Shown here in pieces: positions 1-9,100 of a DNA stretch of 64,000 nucleotides. The stretch spans positions 186,001 to 250,000 of the forward strand of contig CAVQYQ010000004.1 of the NCBI GenBank assembly GCA_963718195.1, written 5' to 3'. The notes beneath the pieces were generated by a model, which was not told the DNA's origin, searched no databases, and worked only from the letters and a program-made list of their open reading frames with translations. The translations under genes were made by a program, and so were the position numbers. How positions within the stretch are numbered: position 1 is the stretch's first letter; the number at the start of each line of letters is the position of its first letter. The DNA is from MADRE3 sp963718195 (GTDB taxonomy: Bacteria > Desulfobacterota > Desulfobulbia > Desulfobulbales > Desulfocapsaceae).

Positions 1-86
1 AAAACAATCTTGTTATCAATCTCCTGCTGCAAACTTGCCTTTTCCGTAAGGCATGGGCCCTTCAATATGTCATAGATGTTTTTCAT
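1..86 (-). CDS. rplW: 50S ribosomal protein L23, N-terminal part (cut by window edge)
   Basis: The reverse strand from 86 reads Met-Lys-Asn-Ile-Tyr-Asp-Ile-Leu-Lys-Gly-Pro and then a Leu-Thr-Glu-Lys-Ala segment, the usual start of bacterial L23. L23 sits at the peptide exit tunnel and docks trigger factor and SRP. Only about 28 codons are present. Its ATG overlaps the rplD stop codon (ATGA type), so translation of the two is probably coupled. It is the last visible gene of the S10-type segment rpsJ-rplC-rplD-rplW. Confidence 0.85.
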   Translation of the reverse strand, partial: MKNIYDILKGPCLTEKASLQQEIDNKIV

Positions 87-706
87 GCCGAAAACCTCTC
101 CTCAAGGCTTGTGAGTGCCGGCTGAAGGAGCACAAGCTTCTTGTGCAGCAGAATGTCGTAGACATTCAAACCTTCAGGGTTCAAGACCTTAAATCCATTA
201 ACATTCCTGGATGATTTCGTCAGGTTCTCGTTCATCTCTCCGGTCACAATCAGCGCGGTGTCGAGATCAAGGGTATTCATCACATTAACGAAATCCCTGG
301 TTTTGATCTGCTCCATTGTGAAATCATCGAGGACGACGAGGTTACCTTCCTGGAGTCGTGCCGACATGGCCATTGCGACAGCCTGCTTCTTTACCTTGCG
401 GTTCAGTTTGAAGCTGTAATCGCGCGGCTTTGGGCCGAAGGCCACGCCACCGCCTCGCCAGATTGGCGAGCGTCGGGATCCGGATCGAGCACGACCGGTA
501 CCCTTCTGGCGCCATGGCTTGGCACTGCTTCCTCTCACTTCGCTGCGATTTTTGGTACTGGCGGTCCCTGCTCGTTTGGAAGCTCGCTGCATGCGAACGA
601 CATCATGAAGCAGATAGCCTTTGACCTCGACATTAAAAATCTGGTCATCCAGCTCGATCTCGCCAACCTTCTCGTTCTTTATATTTTTTACTTCTACAGT
701 TGACAT
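83..706 (-). CDS. rplD: 50S ribosomal protein L4
   Basis: This 207-residue protein is the normal length for L4, a 23S rRNA-binding protein whose long loop lines the exit tunnel. The loop is visible at about residues 45-95 as a very basic Gly/Arg/Ser-rich stretch, including KPWRQKGTGRARSGSRRSP. In E. coli L4 also represses the S10 operon; whether that holds here cannot be seen. The gene follows rplC by 33 bases and overlaps rplW by 4 bases. It is complete and has no oddities. Confidence 0.97.
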   Translation of the reverse strand: MSTVEVKNIKNEKVGEIELDDQIFNVEVKGYLLHDVVRMQRASKRAGTASTKNRSEVRGSSAKPWRQKGTGRARSGSRRSPIWRGGGVAFGPKPRDYSFKLNRKVKKQAVAMAMSARLQEGNLVVLDDFTMEQIKTRDFVNVMNTLDLDTALIVTGEMNENLTKSSRNVNGFKVLNPEGLNVYDILLHKKLVLLQPALTSLEERFSA

Positions 707-739
707 TATGTTCTCCTTGAACCGGTCTAATTTGACGCG

Positions 740-1369
740 TTATTTTGAAAAAATCTTCAACAGACCGTTCTTGGCTCCAGGAACAGAACCCTTCAAAAGG
801 ACGACATTCTCCTCAGAACGGATATCAACGACGATCATGTTTTTCCTCAGAACCGTATCGTTACCCATTCGTCCCGGCATCTTCTTTCCCTTAACGACTC
901 TTGCCGGCCAGGCACTGCAACCGATAGAACCCGGAGCTCTATGAAAGCCGGAACCATGGGAAGCACCGCCACCCTTGAATCCGTGGCGCTTCATGACACC
1001 CTGGAATCCCTTTCCTTTGCTAAGCCCTTGGACATCTACGACATCACCGACCTTCAGGACGGTATCTGCAGACAGTTCCTGACCCACCTCGAAATCTCCG
1101 GGTGTTGCAACCCGGAATTCGCGGATGTGATAGTAACCTGAGTCCCCTGCTTTCTTGAAATGACCTGCCAGAGGCTTTGTAACCTTTGTCATCTTCTTTC
1201 CGGCAAAACCGACCTGGATCGCATCATAACCATCCGTTGCCACTGTCTTAACCTGCAAGACCGTGCATGGTCCGGTTTCTACGACCGTTACCGGGATAGC
1301 TATCCCTAACTCGTCGTATACACGGGTCATCCCTAACTTTTTACCTAATATACCCATTGTCTTTGGCAT
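740..1369 (-). CDS. rplC: 50S ribosomal protein L3
   Basis: This 209-residue protein has the L3 hallmarks: an N-terminal MGILGKKLGMTRVYDE segment and a central Gly/His-rich loop (about residues 125-165, with GFQGVMKRHGFKGG and HGSGFHRAPGS) that reaches the peptidyl transferase centre. L3 is an early-assembly 23S rRNA binder. Two in-frame ATGs lie four codons apart (MPKTMGIL). Neither has a strong ribosome-binding site, and most homologues start at the second, so the true start may be at 1357. The gene lies 41 bases after rpsJ in the same operon. Confidence 0.96.
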   Translation of the reverse strand: MPKTMGILGKKLGMTRVYDELGIAIPVTVVETGPCTVLQVKTVATDGYDAIQVGFAGKKMTKVTKPLAGHFKKAGDSGYYHIREFRVATPGDFEVGQELSADTVLKVGDVVDVQGLSKGKGFQGVMKRHGFKGGGASHGSGFHRAPGSIGCSAWPARVVKGKKMPGRMGNDTVLRKNMIVVDIRSEENVVLLKGSVPGAKNGLLKIFSK

Positions 1370-1410
1370 AATTGTACCCGATGCTTCAGTTTACTCTTCG
1401 TTTCTGCGTT

Positions 1411-1725
1411 CTATGGCAGTTTAATCTCAACATCTACACCCGCTGAGAGCTCTAGTTTCATCAGCAGATCAATGGTCTGCTGTGTCGGCTCGAGAATATC
1501 GAGAAGCCGGCGATGAGTTCTCATCTCAAACTGCTCGCGAGACTTTTTGTCGACATGAGGAGAACGAAGAATACAGTACTTGTTCACCGTCGTCGGCAGC
1601 GGAATGGGTCCGGCGACAGCCGATCCGGTTCTCCGTGCGGTATCAACAATCTCGTGTGTAGACTGGTCCAGCAATTTATGATCATACGCCTTGAGGCGAA
1701 TGCGAATTTTCTCTGTCGGTATCAT
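1411..1725 (-). CDS. rpsJ: 30S ribosomal protein S10
   Basis: This 104-residue protein has the usual S10 length and pattern: RIRLKAYDHKLLDQS at the start and SPHVDKKSREQFEMRTHRR in the middle. S10 belongs to the 30S head. It is also NusE, the partner of NusB in antitermination, and nusB lies elsewhere in this window. The start has an AAGGTG-type ribosome-binding site about 7 bases upstream. The gene begins only 13 bases after the tufA stop, so the str and S10 gene groups are joined here. Confidence 0.97.
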   Translation of the reverse strand: MIPTEKIRIRLKAYDHKLLDQSTHEIVDTARRTGSAVAGPIPLPTTVNKYCILRSPHVDKKSREQFEMRTHRRLLDILEPTQQTIDLLMKLELSAGVDVEIKLP

Positions 1726-1738
1726 ATATCCACACCTT

Positions 1739-2929
1739 TTACGCTACGATTTCACTGATAACACCAGCGCCAACAGTCCGACCACCCTCACGAATCGCAA
1801 ATCGCAGTCCTACATCCATCGCGATCGGGGTGATCAGCTCGGCATCTATCGATATATTATCGCCAGGCATTACCATCTCTACACCCTCGGACAACGTTAC
1901 CACGCCGGTCACGTCGGTGGTGCGGAAATAAAACTGCGGACGATAGCCATTAAAAAACGGCGTATGGCGTCCACCCTCATCCTTGCTCAGGATGTAGCAC
2001 TCTGCCTTGAACTTCGTGTGCGGAGTTATCGAACCCGCTGCCGCAAGAACCTGGCCGCGCTCTACCTCATCGCGCTTGGTGCCGCGAAGCAGTGCACCAA
2101 TGTTGTCGCCCGCCTGGCCCTGGTCGAGAAGTTTACGAAACATCTCAACGCCGGTTACAACCGTCTTCTGCGTCGCGCGAATACCGACGATCTCAACCTC
2201 ATCGCCAACGTGGATCACACCACGCTCGACACGACCGGTGGCAACTGTACCACGACCAGAAATTGAAAACACGTCCTCAACCGGCATCAGAAACGGCTGG
2301 TCAACATCACGCTCCGGCTCGGGAATATAGCTGTCGATTGCTTCCATCAACTCCCAGATGCACTTGGTCTTCTCCGCATCATCGGGATTCTCAAGGGCAT
2401 GCAGTGCTGAGCCCTGGATAAATGGAATATCATCACCAGGAAACTCATATTTATCGAGAAGCTCACGTAACTCCATATCAACAAGCTCAATCAGTTCCTC
2501 GTCGTCTACCATGTCACATTTGTTCAGGAAGACAACCATCGCAGGAACGCCAACCTGACGGGCAAGAAGGATATGCTCTCTGGTCTGGGGCATGGCACCA
2601 TCAGTGGCAGCTACAACCAGGATTGCGCCGTCCATCTGCGCTGCTCCGGTGATCATGTTCTTGATATAGTCAGCATGGCCGGGACAGTCCACGTGTGCGT
2701 AATGACGATTAACTGTCTCATACTCCACGTGAGCGGTGGCGATCGTGATTCCGCGCTCCTTCTCTTCAGGCGCCTTATCAATCTCACTAAAGTCAGTAAA
2801 CTGGGCCTGACCTTTTGTAGACAATACTCGGGTAATCGCTGCCGTTAATGTTGTCTTGCCATGGTCAATATGTCCAATCGTGCCCACATTAACGTGCGGC
2901 TTTGTCCTTTCAAATTTCTCCTTTGACAT
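1739..2929 (-). CDS. tuf: Elongation factor Tu, copy A
   Basis: This 396-residue GTPase delivers aminoacyl-tRNA to the ribosome. The G1 loop GHIDHGKT is at residues 19-26, DCPGHA (G3) at about 81-86 and NKCD (G4) at about 136-139. Domains 2 and 3 follow in full. It lies between fusA (24 bases upstream) and rpsJ, the normal place for tufA. The protein differs from copy B (18500-19690) only at residue 2 (Ser versus Ala) and at the last residue (Ala versus Ser). The DNA is nearly identical over almost the whole length, which points to gene conversion. Confidence 0.98.
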   Translation of the reverse strand: MSKEKFERTKPHVNVGTIGHIDHGKTTLTAAITRVLSTKGQAQFTDFSEIDKAPEEKERGITIATAHVEYETVNRHYAHVDCPGHADYIKNMITGAAQMDGAILVVAATDGAMPQTREHILLARQVGVPAMVVFLNKCDMVDDEELIELVDMELRELLDKYEFPGDDIPFIQGSALHALENPDDAEKTKCIWELMEAIDSYIPEPERDVDQPFLMPVEDVFSISGRGTVATGRVERGVIHVGDEVEIVGIRATQKTVVTGVEMFRKLLDQGQAGDNIGALLRGTKRDEVERGQVLAAAGSITPHTKFKAECYILSKDEGGRHTPFFNGYRPQFYFRTTDVTGVVTLSEGVEMVMPGDNISIDAELITPIAMDVGLRFAIREGGRTVGAGVISEIVA

Positions 2930-2953
2930 CGTCTTTCCTCAATATTGCTGGAT

Positions 2954-5029
2954 CTAAATCCCTCTTATTTTTTTAACTATCGTTTCTGCTCTGGCTTTCG
3001 GTACAACATCGTAACTTACAAACTGCATACTAAAGTGAGCCCGTCCCTGCGTCGCCGATCTCAGAGATGTTGAATACCCAAACATTTCAGAGAGCGGTAC
3101 ATGCGCGCGTACTACCTGTATATCTTTTTCCGCCTCGACACCGGTGACCTTCGCCCGTTTACTGTTCAGATCAGATATCGCATCCCCGACATATTCTTCA
3201 GGGGTTACAACTTCAAGATCCATAATCGGCTCAAGCAATACCGGCTGTGCTTCTGCTGCAATTTTCCTGATGGCCATGGATGCCGAAACTCCAAATGCCA
3301 TTTCAGTTGAGTCCTCTTCATCATACGAACCACCGACCAGTCGTACCATAATATCGGTGAGCGGATAACCAACAAGCGGACCTGAATCCAGGGTGTCTCT
3401 CACACCTCTTTCTATCGCGGCAAGGAACTCCGAGGGGATCGTCTTCTCATCAATCTCGTTACTGAACTCAATCCCTGCACCGCGTTCAAGAGGCTCTATG
3501 CTGAGAACAACGTGTCCAAACTGCCGGGCACCAGCCTGCTGCTCGAACTTTCCTTCACCTTCTGCCGTCGCCGTGATCGTTTCCTTATATGCCACCTGAG
3601 GCGTACCAACCTTTGCCGACACCTTGAAATCGTTTAGCAACCGATCTACGATTATCTCCAGGTGAAGCTCACCCATTCCCGAGATAATGGTCTGCCCCGT
3701 ATCCTCATCCGTGGTTATGGTGAAGGATGGATCCTCTATGGCAATTTTGTCGAGCGTTTCACTCAGCTTTTTCTCTTCTGCCTTGCTTTTCGGCTCGATA
3801 GCGACCCCTATGACCGGCTCAGGAAAGTCCATGCTCTCCAGGACCACATAGTCTCCGCTTTCACACAGGGTATCGCCTGTGGTCGTAAATTTCAGGCCGA
3901 CAATTGCGCCAATGTCCCCGGCCTGTATCTCTCGCACTTCTTCACGCTTATTTGCATGAAGCTTTAAAAGCTTCGATATCTTTTCTTTTTTCCGTTTGAC
4001 CGGATTAAAGATTTTATCGCCAACCTTGAGCACACCTGAATAAACTCTGATGAACGCAAGGTTCTCGACGAACGAGTCACTCATCAGCTTGAAAACAAGT
4101 CCGCAAAAGCGCTCACTGACACCTGTTTTCCGCTCAAGCGGCTCACCGTCTTTATTCAAACCCTCGACCAACGGTATATCTACCGGAGAAGGCAAGAGAC
4201 GGATCACACTGTCAAGCAGCGGCTGCACGCCCTTGTTTTTAAAGGCGCTGCCACAGAGGACTGGTACAATTTCCAGAGCCAAGGTGGCTTTTCTCAGAGC
4301 ACGGTAAATCTCTTCAACCGAAACCGGTTCATCTTCAAGATATTTTTCCATGACAGCCTCATCGAAGTCGGCCAACTTCTCGAGGATTGCCATTCGTGCG
4401 GCCGTGAACTCTTCTTTGTGTTCTTCAGGAATCGGTGACCTCACGACTTCCTGTCCTAGAGACTGCTCGTCAAACGTAAGCATGGTCTCTTCTACGAGGT
4501 CCAAGACCCCGGTAAATGCTACTTCACTTCCAATTGGCAGTTGAAGTGGCAGTGGATTTGCTCCAAGCCGAGCTTCGATCATACCAACTACACGCTTGAA
4601 ATCAGCCCCCACCCGATCCATCTTGTTGATAAAGGCTAATCTTGGGATCTTATACCTGTCGGCCTGTCGCCAGACAGTTTCCGACTGAGGCTCAACCCCA
4701 CCAACAGCGCAGAAGACAGCGATAACGCCATCCAACACCCTCAGGCATCGTTCCACTTCAACAGTGAAGTCGACATGTCCGGGGGTGTCTATTATATTTA
4801 TCTTGTGGTCATCCCAGGTACAGGTCGTTGCCGCCGAGGTGATTGTTATTCCCCGCTCCTGCTCCTGTTCCATCCAGTCCATAACAGCATTGCCGTCATG
4901 AACCTCACCCATCTTGTAAGAACGGCCCGAATAATAAAGAATCCGTTCTGTTGTCGTCGTCTTACCTGCGTCAATATGGGCCATTATGCCTATATTACGC
5001 ACTTTTGACAGTTCATTCCGGGCTGACAT
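2954..5029 (-). CDS. fusA: Elongation factor G
   Basis: This GTPase translocates tRNA-mRNA on the ribosome and helps RRF recycle it. The protein has about 691 residues. The G1 loop AHIDAGKT is at about residues 17-24, DTPGHVDF at about 80-87 and NKMDR at about 135. Domains II-V follow, including the YKETI and YGYSTSLRS-type C-terminal regions (here FGYSTSLRSATQGR). I chose the ATG at 5029 because a GAGGTG ribosome-binding site lies 5 bases upstream. An in-frame GTG at 5035 would overlap that site. It stands between rpsG and tufA in the str operon. Confidence 0.97.
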   Translation of the reverse strand: MSARNELSKVRNIGIMAHIDAGKTTTTERILYYSGRSYKMGEVHDGNAVMDWMEQEQERGITITSAATTCTWDDHKINIIDTPGHVDFTVEVERCLRVLDGVIAVFCAVGGVEPQSETVWRQADRYKIPRLAFINKMDRVGADFKRVVGMIEARLGANPLPLQLPIGSEVAFTGVLDLVEETMLTFDEQSLGQEVVRSPIPEEHKEEFTAARMAILEKLADFDEAVMEKYLEDEPVSVEEIYRALRKATLALEIVPVLCGSAFKNKGVQPLLDSVIRLLPSPVDIPLVEGLNKDGEPLERKTGVSERFCGLVFKLMSDSFVENLAFIRVYSGVLKVGDKIFNPVKRKKEKISKLLKLHANKREEVREIQAGDIGAIVGLKFTTTGDTLCESGDYVVLESMDFPEPVIGVAIEPKSKAEEKKLSETLDKIAIEDPSFTITTDEDTGQTIISGMGELHLEIIVDRLLNDFKVSAKVGTPQVAYKETITATAEGEGKFEQQAGARQFGHVVLSIEPLERGAGIEFSNEIDEKTIPSEFLAAIERGVRDTLDSGPLVGYPLTDIMVRLVGGSYDEEDSTEMAFGVSASMAIRKIAAEAQPVLLEPIMDLEVVTPEEYVGDAISDLNSKRAKVTGVEAEKDIQVVRAHVPLSEMFGYSTSLRSATQGRAHFSMQFVSYDVVPKARAETIVKKIRGI

Positions 5030-5096
5030 CAACACACCTCAATCGCGTAATTATGCTGACCCCAGCTCCCGTCTCTAAAAAAAAGGCGCTCCCTCG

Positions 5097-5570
5097 TTAC
5101 CAGCGATAGTGCGCAAACGCCTTGTTGGCCTCAGCCATGCGATGCGTATCGTCACGCTTCTTGACTGAAGCTCCCCGCTCATTATAGGCATCAAGCAGTT
5201 CAGCTGCCAGTTTTTCAGACATTGATCTGCCGGAACGGCTCTGAGCAAATCCGATAATCCACCGTATTGCCAAGGCATTCCTGCGGGTCTGTCGCACTTC
5301 CATCGGCACCTGGTAGGTAGCACCACCAACGCGCCGGGACTTGACCTCCACCCGGGGGCGAACCTTGTCCATGGCTTCTTCAAACACAACCAGCGGCTCT
5401 TCTTCTGGCAGTTTTGCGGCAATGATATCCATTGCATCATAGAAAATCCGCCTGGCGACACTCTTCTTTCCCCGCTCCATCAAACCATTGGTGAACTTGG
5501 AAACGAGCACACTATGGTAGCGGGCATCTGGCTCAGTCGGCCTTTTTTCTGCAACTCTTCTACGTGACAT
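5097..5570 (-). CDS. rpsG: 30S ribosomal protein S7
   Basis: This 157-residue primary 16S rRNA binder nucleates the 30S head. It has the typical MSRRRVAEKR start, the VGGATYQVPMEV segment at about residues 80-92, and a C-terminal HRMAEANKAFAHYRW end. In E. coli S7 is the translational repressor of the str operon. The rpsL-rpsG gap here is 27 bases, so no room for the long E. coli-type intergenic target is seen. It is complete and co-directional with rpsL and fusA. Confidence 0.97.
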   Translation of the reverse strand: MSRRRVAEKRPTEPDARYHSVLVSKFTNGLMERGKKSVARRIFYDAMDIIAAKLPEEEPLVVFEEAMDKVRPRVEVKSRRVGGATYQVPMEVRQTRRNALAIRWIIGFAQSRSGRSMSEKLAAELLDAYNERGASVKKRDDTHRMAEANKAFAHYRW

Positions 5571-5597
5571 TCTATTTCTCTCCTGTATGAGCCATTA

Positions 5598-5969
5598 TCA
5601 GGACGGTCTTTTCGCACCGTACTTGGAGCGACCTTGACGGCGATCCGAAACACCGAGCGTATCAAGAGTACCGCGGATAATATGATATCGCACGCCTGGA
5701 AGATCTTTTACCCTCCCACCACGGATCATGACGACTGAGTGCTCCTGCAGATTATGCCCAATACCTGGAATATATGAAGTAACTTCAATACCGTTTGTCA
5801 ACCTGACCCTTGCTACTTTTCTCAACGCAGAGTTCGGCTTTTTCGGGGTTGTTGTATATACTCTCACACACACGCCCCGCTTCTGGGGTGAACCTTTCAG
5901 GGCCGGAGTATTTGTCTTTTTGACAATTTTCTTCCTTCCCTTGCGAATCAGTTGGTTAATAGTTGGCAT
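5598..5969 (-). CDS. rpsL: 30S ribosomal protein S12
   Basis: This 123-residue decoding-centre protein contains the classical segments TPKKPNSALRK and GGRVKDLPGVRYH. The lysines known as K43 and K88 in E. coli, the sites of streptomycin-resistance changes, are both present, so the gene looks streptomycin-sensitive. It is the first gene of the str operon rpsL-rpsG-fusA-tufA and is preceded by its own promoter (6059-6087), separate from rpoBC. A good AGGAG ribosome-binding site lies before the ATG. Confidence 0.97.
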   Translation of the reverse strand: MPTINQLIRKGRKKIVKKTNTPALKGSPQKRGVCVRVYTTTPKKPNSALRKVARVRLTNGIEVTSYIPGIGHNLQEHSVVMIRGGRVKDLPGVRYHIIRGTLDTLGVSDRRQGRSKYGAKRPS

Positions 5970-6058
5970 TGCCTATACTTCTCCTGTTCAATTAATCTTT
6001 TCATAACCATACCAAAACAACAAAAAAAAAGGTCATTTTGCTACGGCGGAAAAAGTCA

Positions 6059-6087
6059 TATTTACATCACAGTCATTCGAGTGTCAA
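6059..6087 (-). promoter_or_regulatory. Sigma70-type promoter of the str operon
   Basis: On the minus strand a perfect TTGACA (6087-6082) is followed after exactly 17 bases by TAAATA (6064-6059). The first gene downstream is rpsL, which starts at 5969, leaving a leader of about 80 bases. The match is seen directly; transcription from it is inferred. Confidence 0.7.
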
Positions 6088-6091
6088 GATT

Positions 6092-6114
6092 AAAAAACAT
6101 CAATCATGTTTTTT
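6092..6114 (-). terminator. Weak A/T-rich hairpin after rpoC
   Basis: A perfect 9-bp inverted repeat (AAAAAACAT / ATGTTTTTT) with a 5-base loop lies about 50 bases past the rpoC stop and ends in a run of T on the minus strand. It sits just upstream of the str promoter -35 box. The stem has no G-C core, so it may end rpoBC transcripts only partly. Confidence 0.45.
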
Positions 6115-6163
6115 ATTCAACATCAGATACTCTGACACAGATGCTTCGCTTCAGGGGTTCTGC

Positions 6164-9100
6164 CTAGTGAACCCCATTACCTTTTATGCCGGTACCCGCA
6201 GAAATCAGCCGACCCATGATGACATTCTCTTTCAGTCCGGCTAGTTCGTCTACTTTTCCAGCCATGGCCGCATTGGTCAGGACCTTGGTTGTCTCCTGGA
6301 AAGATGCTGCAGAAATAAAACTCTCGGTCGACAGAGACGCTTTGGTCACACCCAGCAACAATGGTTCCGCGACTGGTGGCTGCTTCCCTTCAGCAAACAG
6401 GCGATCGCGCTCATCCTCAAATGACCACCACTCGATCTGCTCTCCAATCATGAATTTCGAGTCGCCGGAGACCGTTATCATTACCCGGCGCATCATCTGC
6501 CGGACGATGACCTCGATATGCTTGTCGTTGATTTTTACACCCTGCAGACGATATACCTCCTGAATTTCATTGACCAGGAATTTCGCCAGCTCTTTTACAC
6601 CAAGCACCCTGAGGATATCATTGGGGACAATCGTTCCCTCCATCAACCGCTCACCTGCCTGCACGTAGTCACCTTCATGGACGATGATATGCTTCGATTT
6701 CGGCACCAGGTATTCCTGCGGCTCCCCATACTCGGGAGTAACCACAACGCGCCGTTTGCCCTTCAGTTCCTTGCCAAAACTGACTCGACCATCAATCTCA
6801 GAAATGGTCGCCGGCTCCTTGGGTTTTCGAACCTCAAAAAGTTCTGCAACCCGCGGCAGACCGCCGGTAATATCCTTGGTCTTTGAGGTCTCTCTTGGAA
6901 TCTTGCCAACGATTGTACCCGGCTCGATGACCGCACCTTCTTCAACCGAGATGATCGATCCAACCGGCAAGCTGTAGCGGGCAAAAATATCGGACTCGGG
7001 AAGCTTCAGGGTCTTTCTGCCACCCTCATCTTTAACCGAGACCCGGGGATTCAACTGCGCACCACCGGCAGAATGAACAATAACCTTGGAGGATTTGCCG
7101 GTTACCGCATCAACCTTCTCCTGCATCGTGACGCCCTCAAGGATGTCTCCGTACTTAATCACACCGCCAACTTCTGCAACAATGGGAATGGTGTAAGCAT
7201 CCCAGTCGGCGAGAATGGTTCCCGGAGCGACCTCAGTTCCCTCCTGAACAAGAATCTGGGCACCATAATTAACCTTGAAACGCTCTCGCTCACGGCCAAG
7301 CTCGTCCTGTGCGACGATCTCGGCATTACGGTTCATGACGATCTTGATGCCTTCAGCATTTTCAACAAAGTGCAGGTTCTTAAAGCCGATTGTTCCACCG
7401 CGCTGGGTAATCAACTCCGCCTGCTCTACTGACCTGCTCGCAGTACCACCAATATGGAAGGTACGCATGGTCAGCTGGGTACCCGGCTCACCAATGGACT
7501 GCGCAGCTATAACCCCGACTGCCTCGCCGATATTGACCATGTGGCCACGGCCAAGATCTCGGCCATAACATGATGCGCACACACCCCGTTTTGAACGGCA
7601 GGTCAGAACAGAACGGATCATGACCCGGTCAATACCTGCTGCTTCGATTTTCTCTACGATTGACTCGGTAATTTCCTCACCTGCAGGAATAATGATCTCG
7701 TCACTGAACGGGTCCTTGACATCTTCCAGAGTAACCCTGCCAAGAATCCTGTCGCCAATCGGGACAATGATCTCACCGCCATCGATCAGAGGCTCGGCAA
7801 TAATTCCGTCCAGTGTCCGGCAATCGGTTTCAACGATTGTCGACTCCTGGGCGACATCAACGAGGCGCCTGGTGAGATAACCTGAGTTGGCTGTCTTCAG
7901 CGCTGTATCAGCAAGACCCTTTCGAGCACCATGTGTTGAAATGAAATATTCCAGTACACCAAGTCCTTCACGGAAATTCGCCTTGATCGGGGTCTCGATA
8001 ATTTCACCGGACGGTTTGGCCATCAGACCACGCATTCCAGCCAGCTGCCTGATCTGGTCGCGAGAGCCTCTTGCACCTGAGTCAGCCATGATAAAGATCG
8101 AGTTGAAACTGGGCGATTCAATGAGCTTGTTGTCCTTGTCGCGGACATAATCCACCTTGATTTCATCCATCATTTCGTTGGCAACATCCTCAGTCACCTT
8201 GGACCAGATATCAACGATCTTGTTGTACTTTTCACCCGAGGTAATCAGACCGTCAGAATACTGCTGTTCAACATCGAAAACCTCTTTCTCGGCATTCTCG
8301 ACGAAGTCTTCCTTGGAAAGCGGAATCTTCATGTCGTTGATGCAGATGGAGATACCCGCCCGTGTCGCGTATTCATAACCGGTGTCCTTCAAGCGATCAG
8401 CCAGGATGACGGTATCTTTTGTTCCAGCGTGCCGGTAAGTAAAATCAATCAACTTGGCAAGCGCCTTCTTGCTGAGCACCTTGTTGACTTCAGCAAAGGG
8501 CACAGCTTCTGGCAGCAATTCTCCTAGAATCACCCTGCCCATGGTGGTATCCACAATAGACCCGTCCATGCGAACCTTGATCTTTGCCTGCAGGTCAACG
8601 GTATCGTGATCATAAGCGATGCGAGCCTCAGCAACACTTGAGAAGATCTGCCCCTCTCCAGCGACGTTGATGCGCTCACGGGTCATGTAATAAAGACCGA
8701 GAACGATATCCTGGGATGGAATAATAATCGGCTCACCGTTTGCCGGAGACAAAATATTATTGGTGGACATCATCAACACGCGCGCTTCCACCTGGGCCTC
8801 GACCGAAAGCGGTACATGAACTGCCATCTGGTCACCGTCAAAGTCAGCATTGAACGCCGCACAGACCAACGGGTGCAGCTGAATGGCCTTGCCTTCGATC
8901 AGAACAGCCTCAAACGCCTGCATACCAAGGCGATGAAGGGTTGGCGCCCGGTTAAGGATAACCGGATATTCAGTGACGACCTCTTCGAGAACATCCCAGA
9001 CTTCCTTGACCCCTTTTTCAACCATCTTTCGTGCGCTCTTTATGGTCGTTACAAAACCACGCCGTTCGAGCTTGTTATAGATAAATGGCTTAAACAGCTC

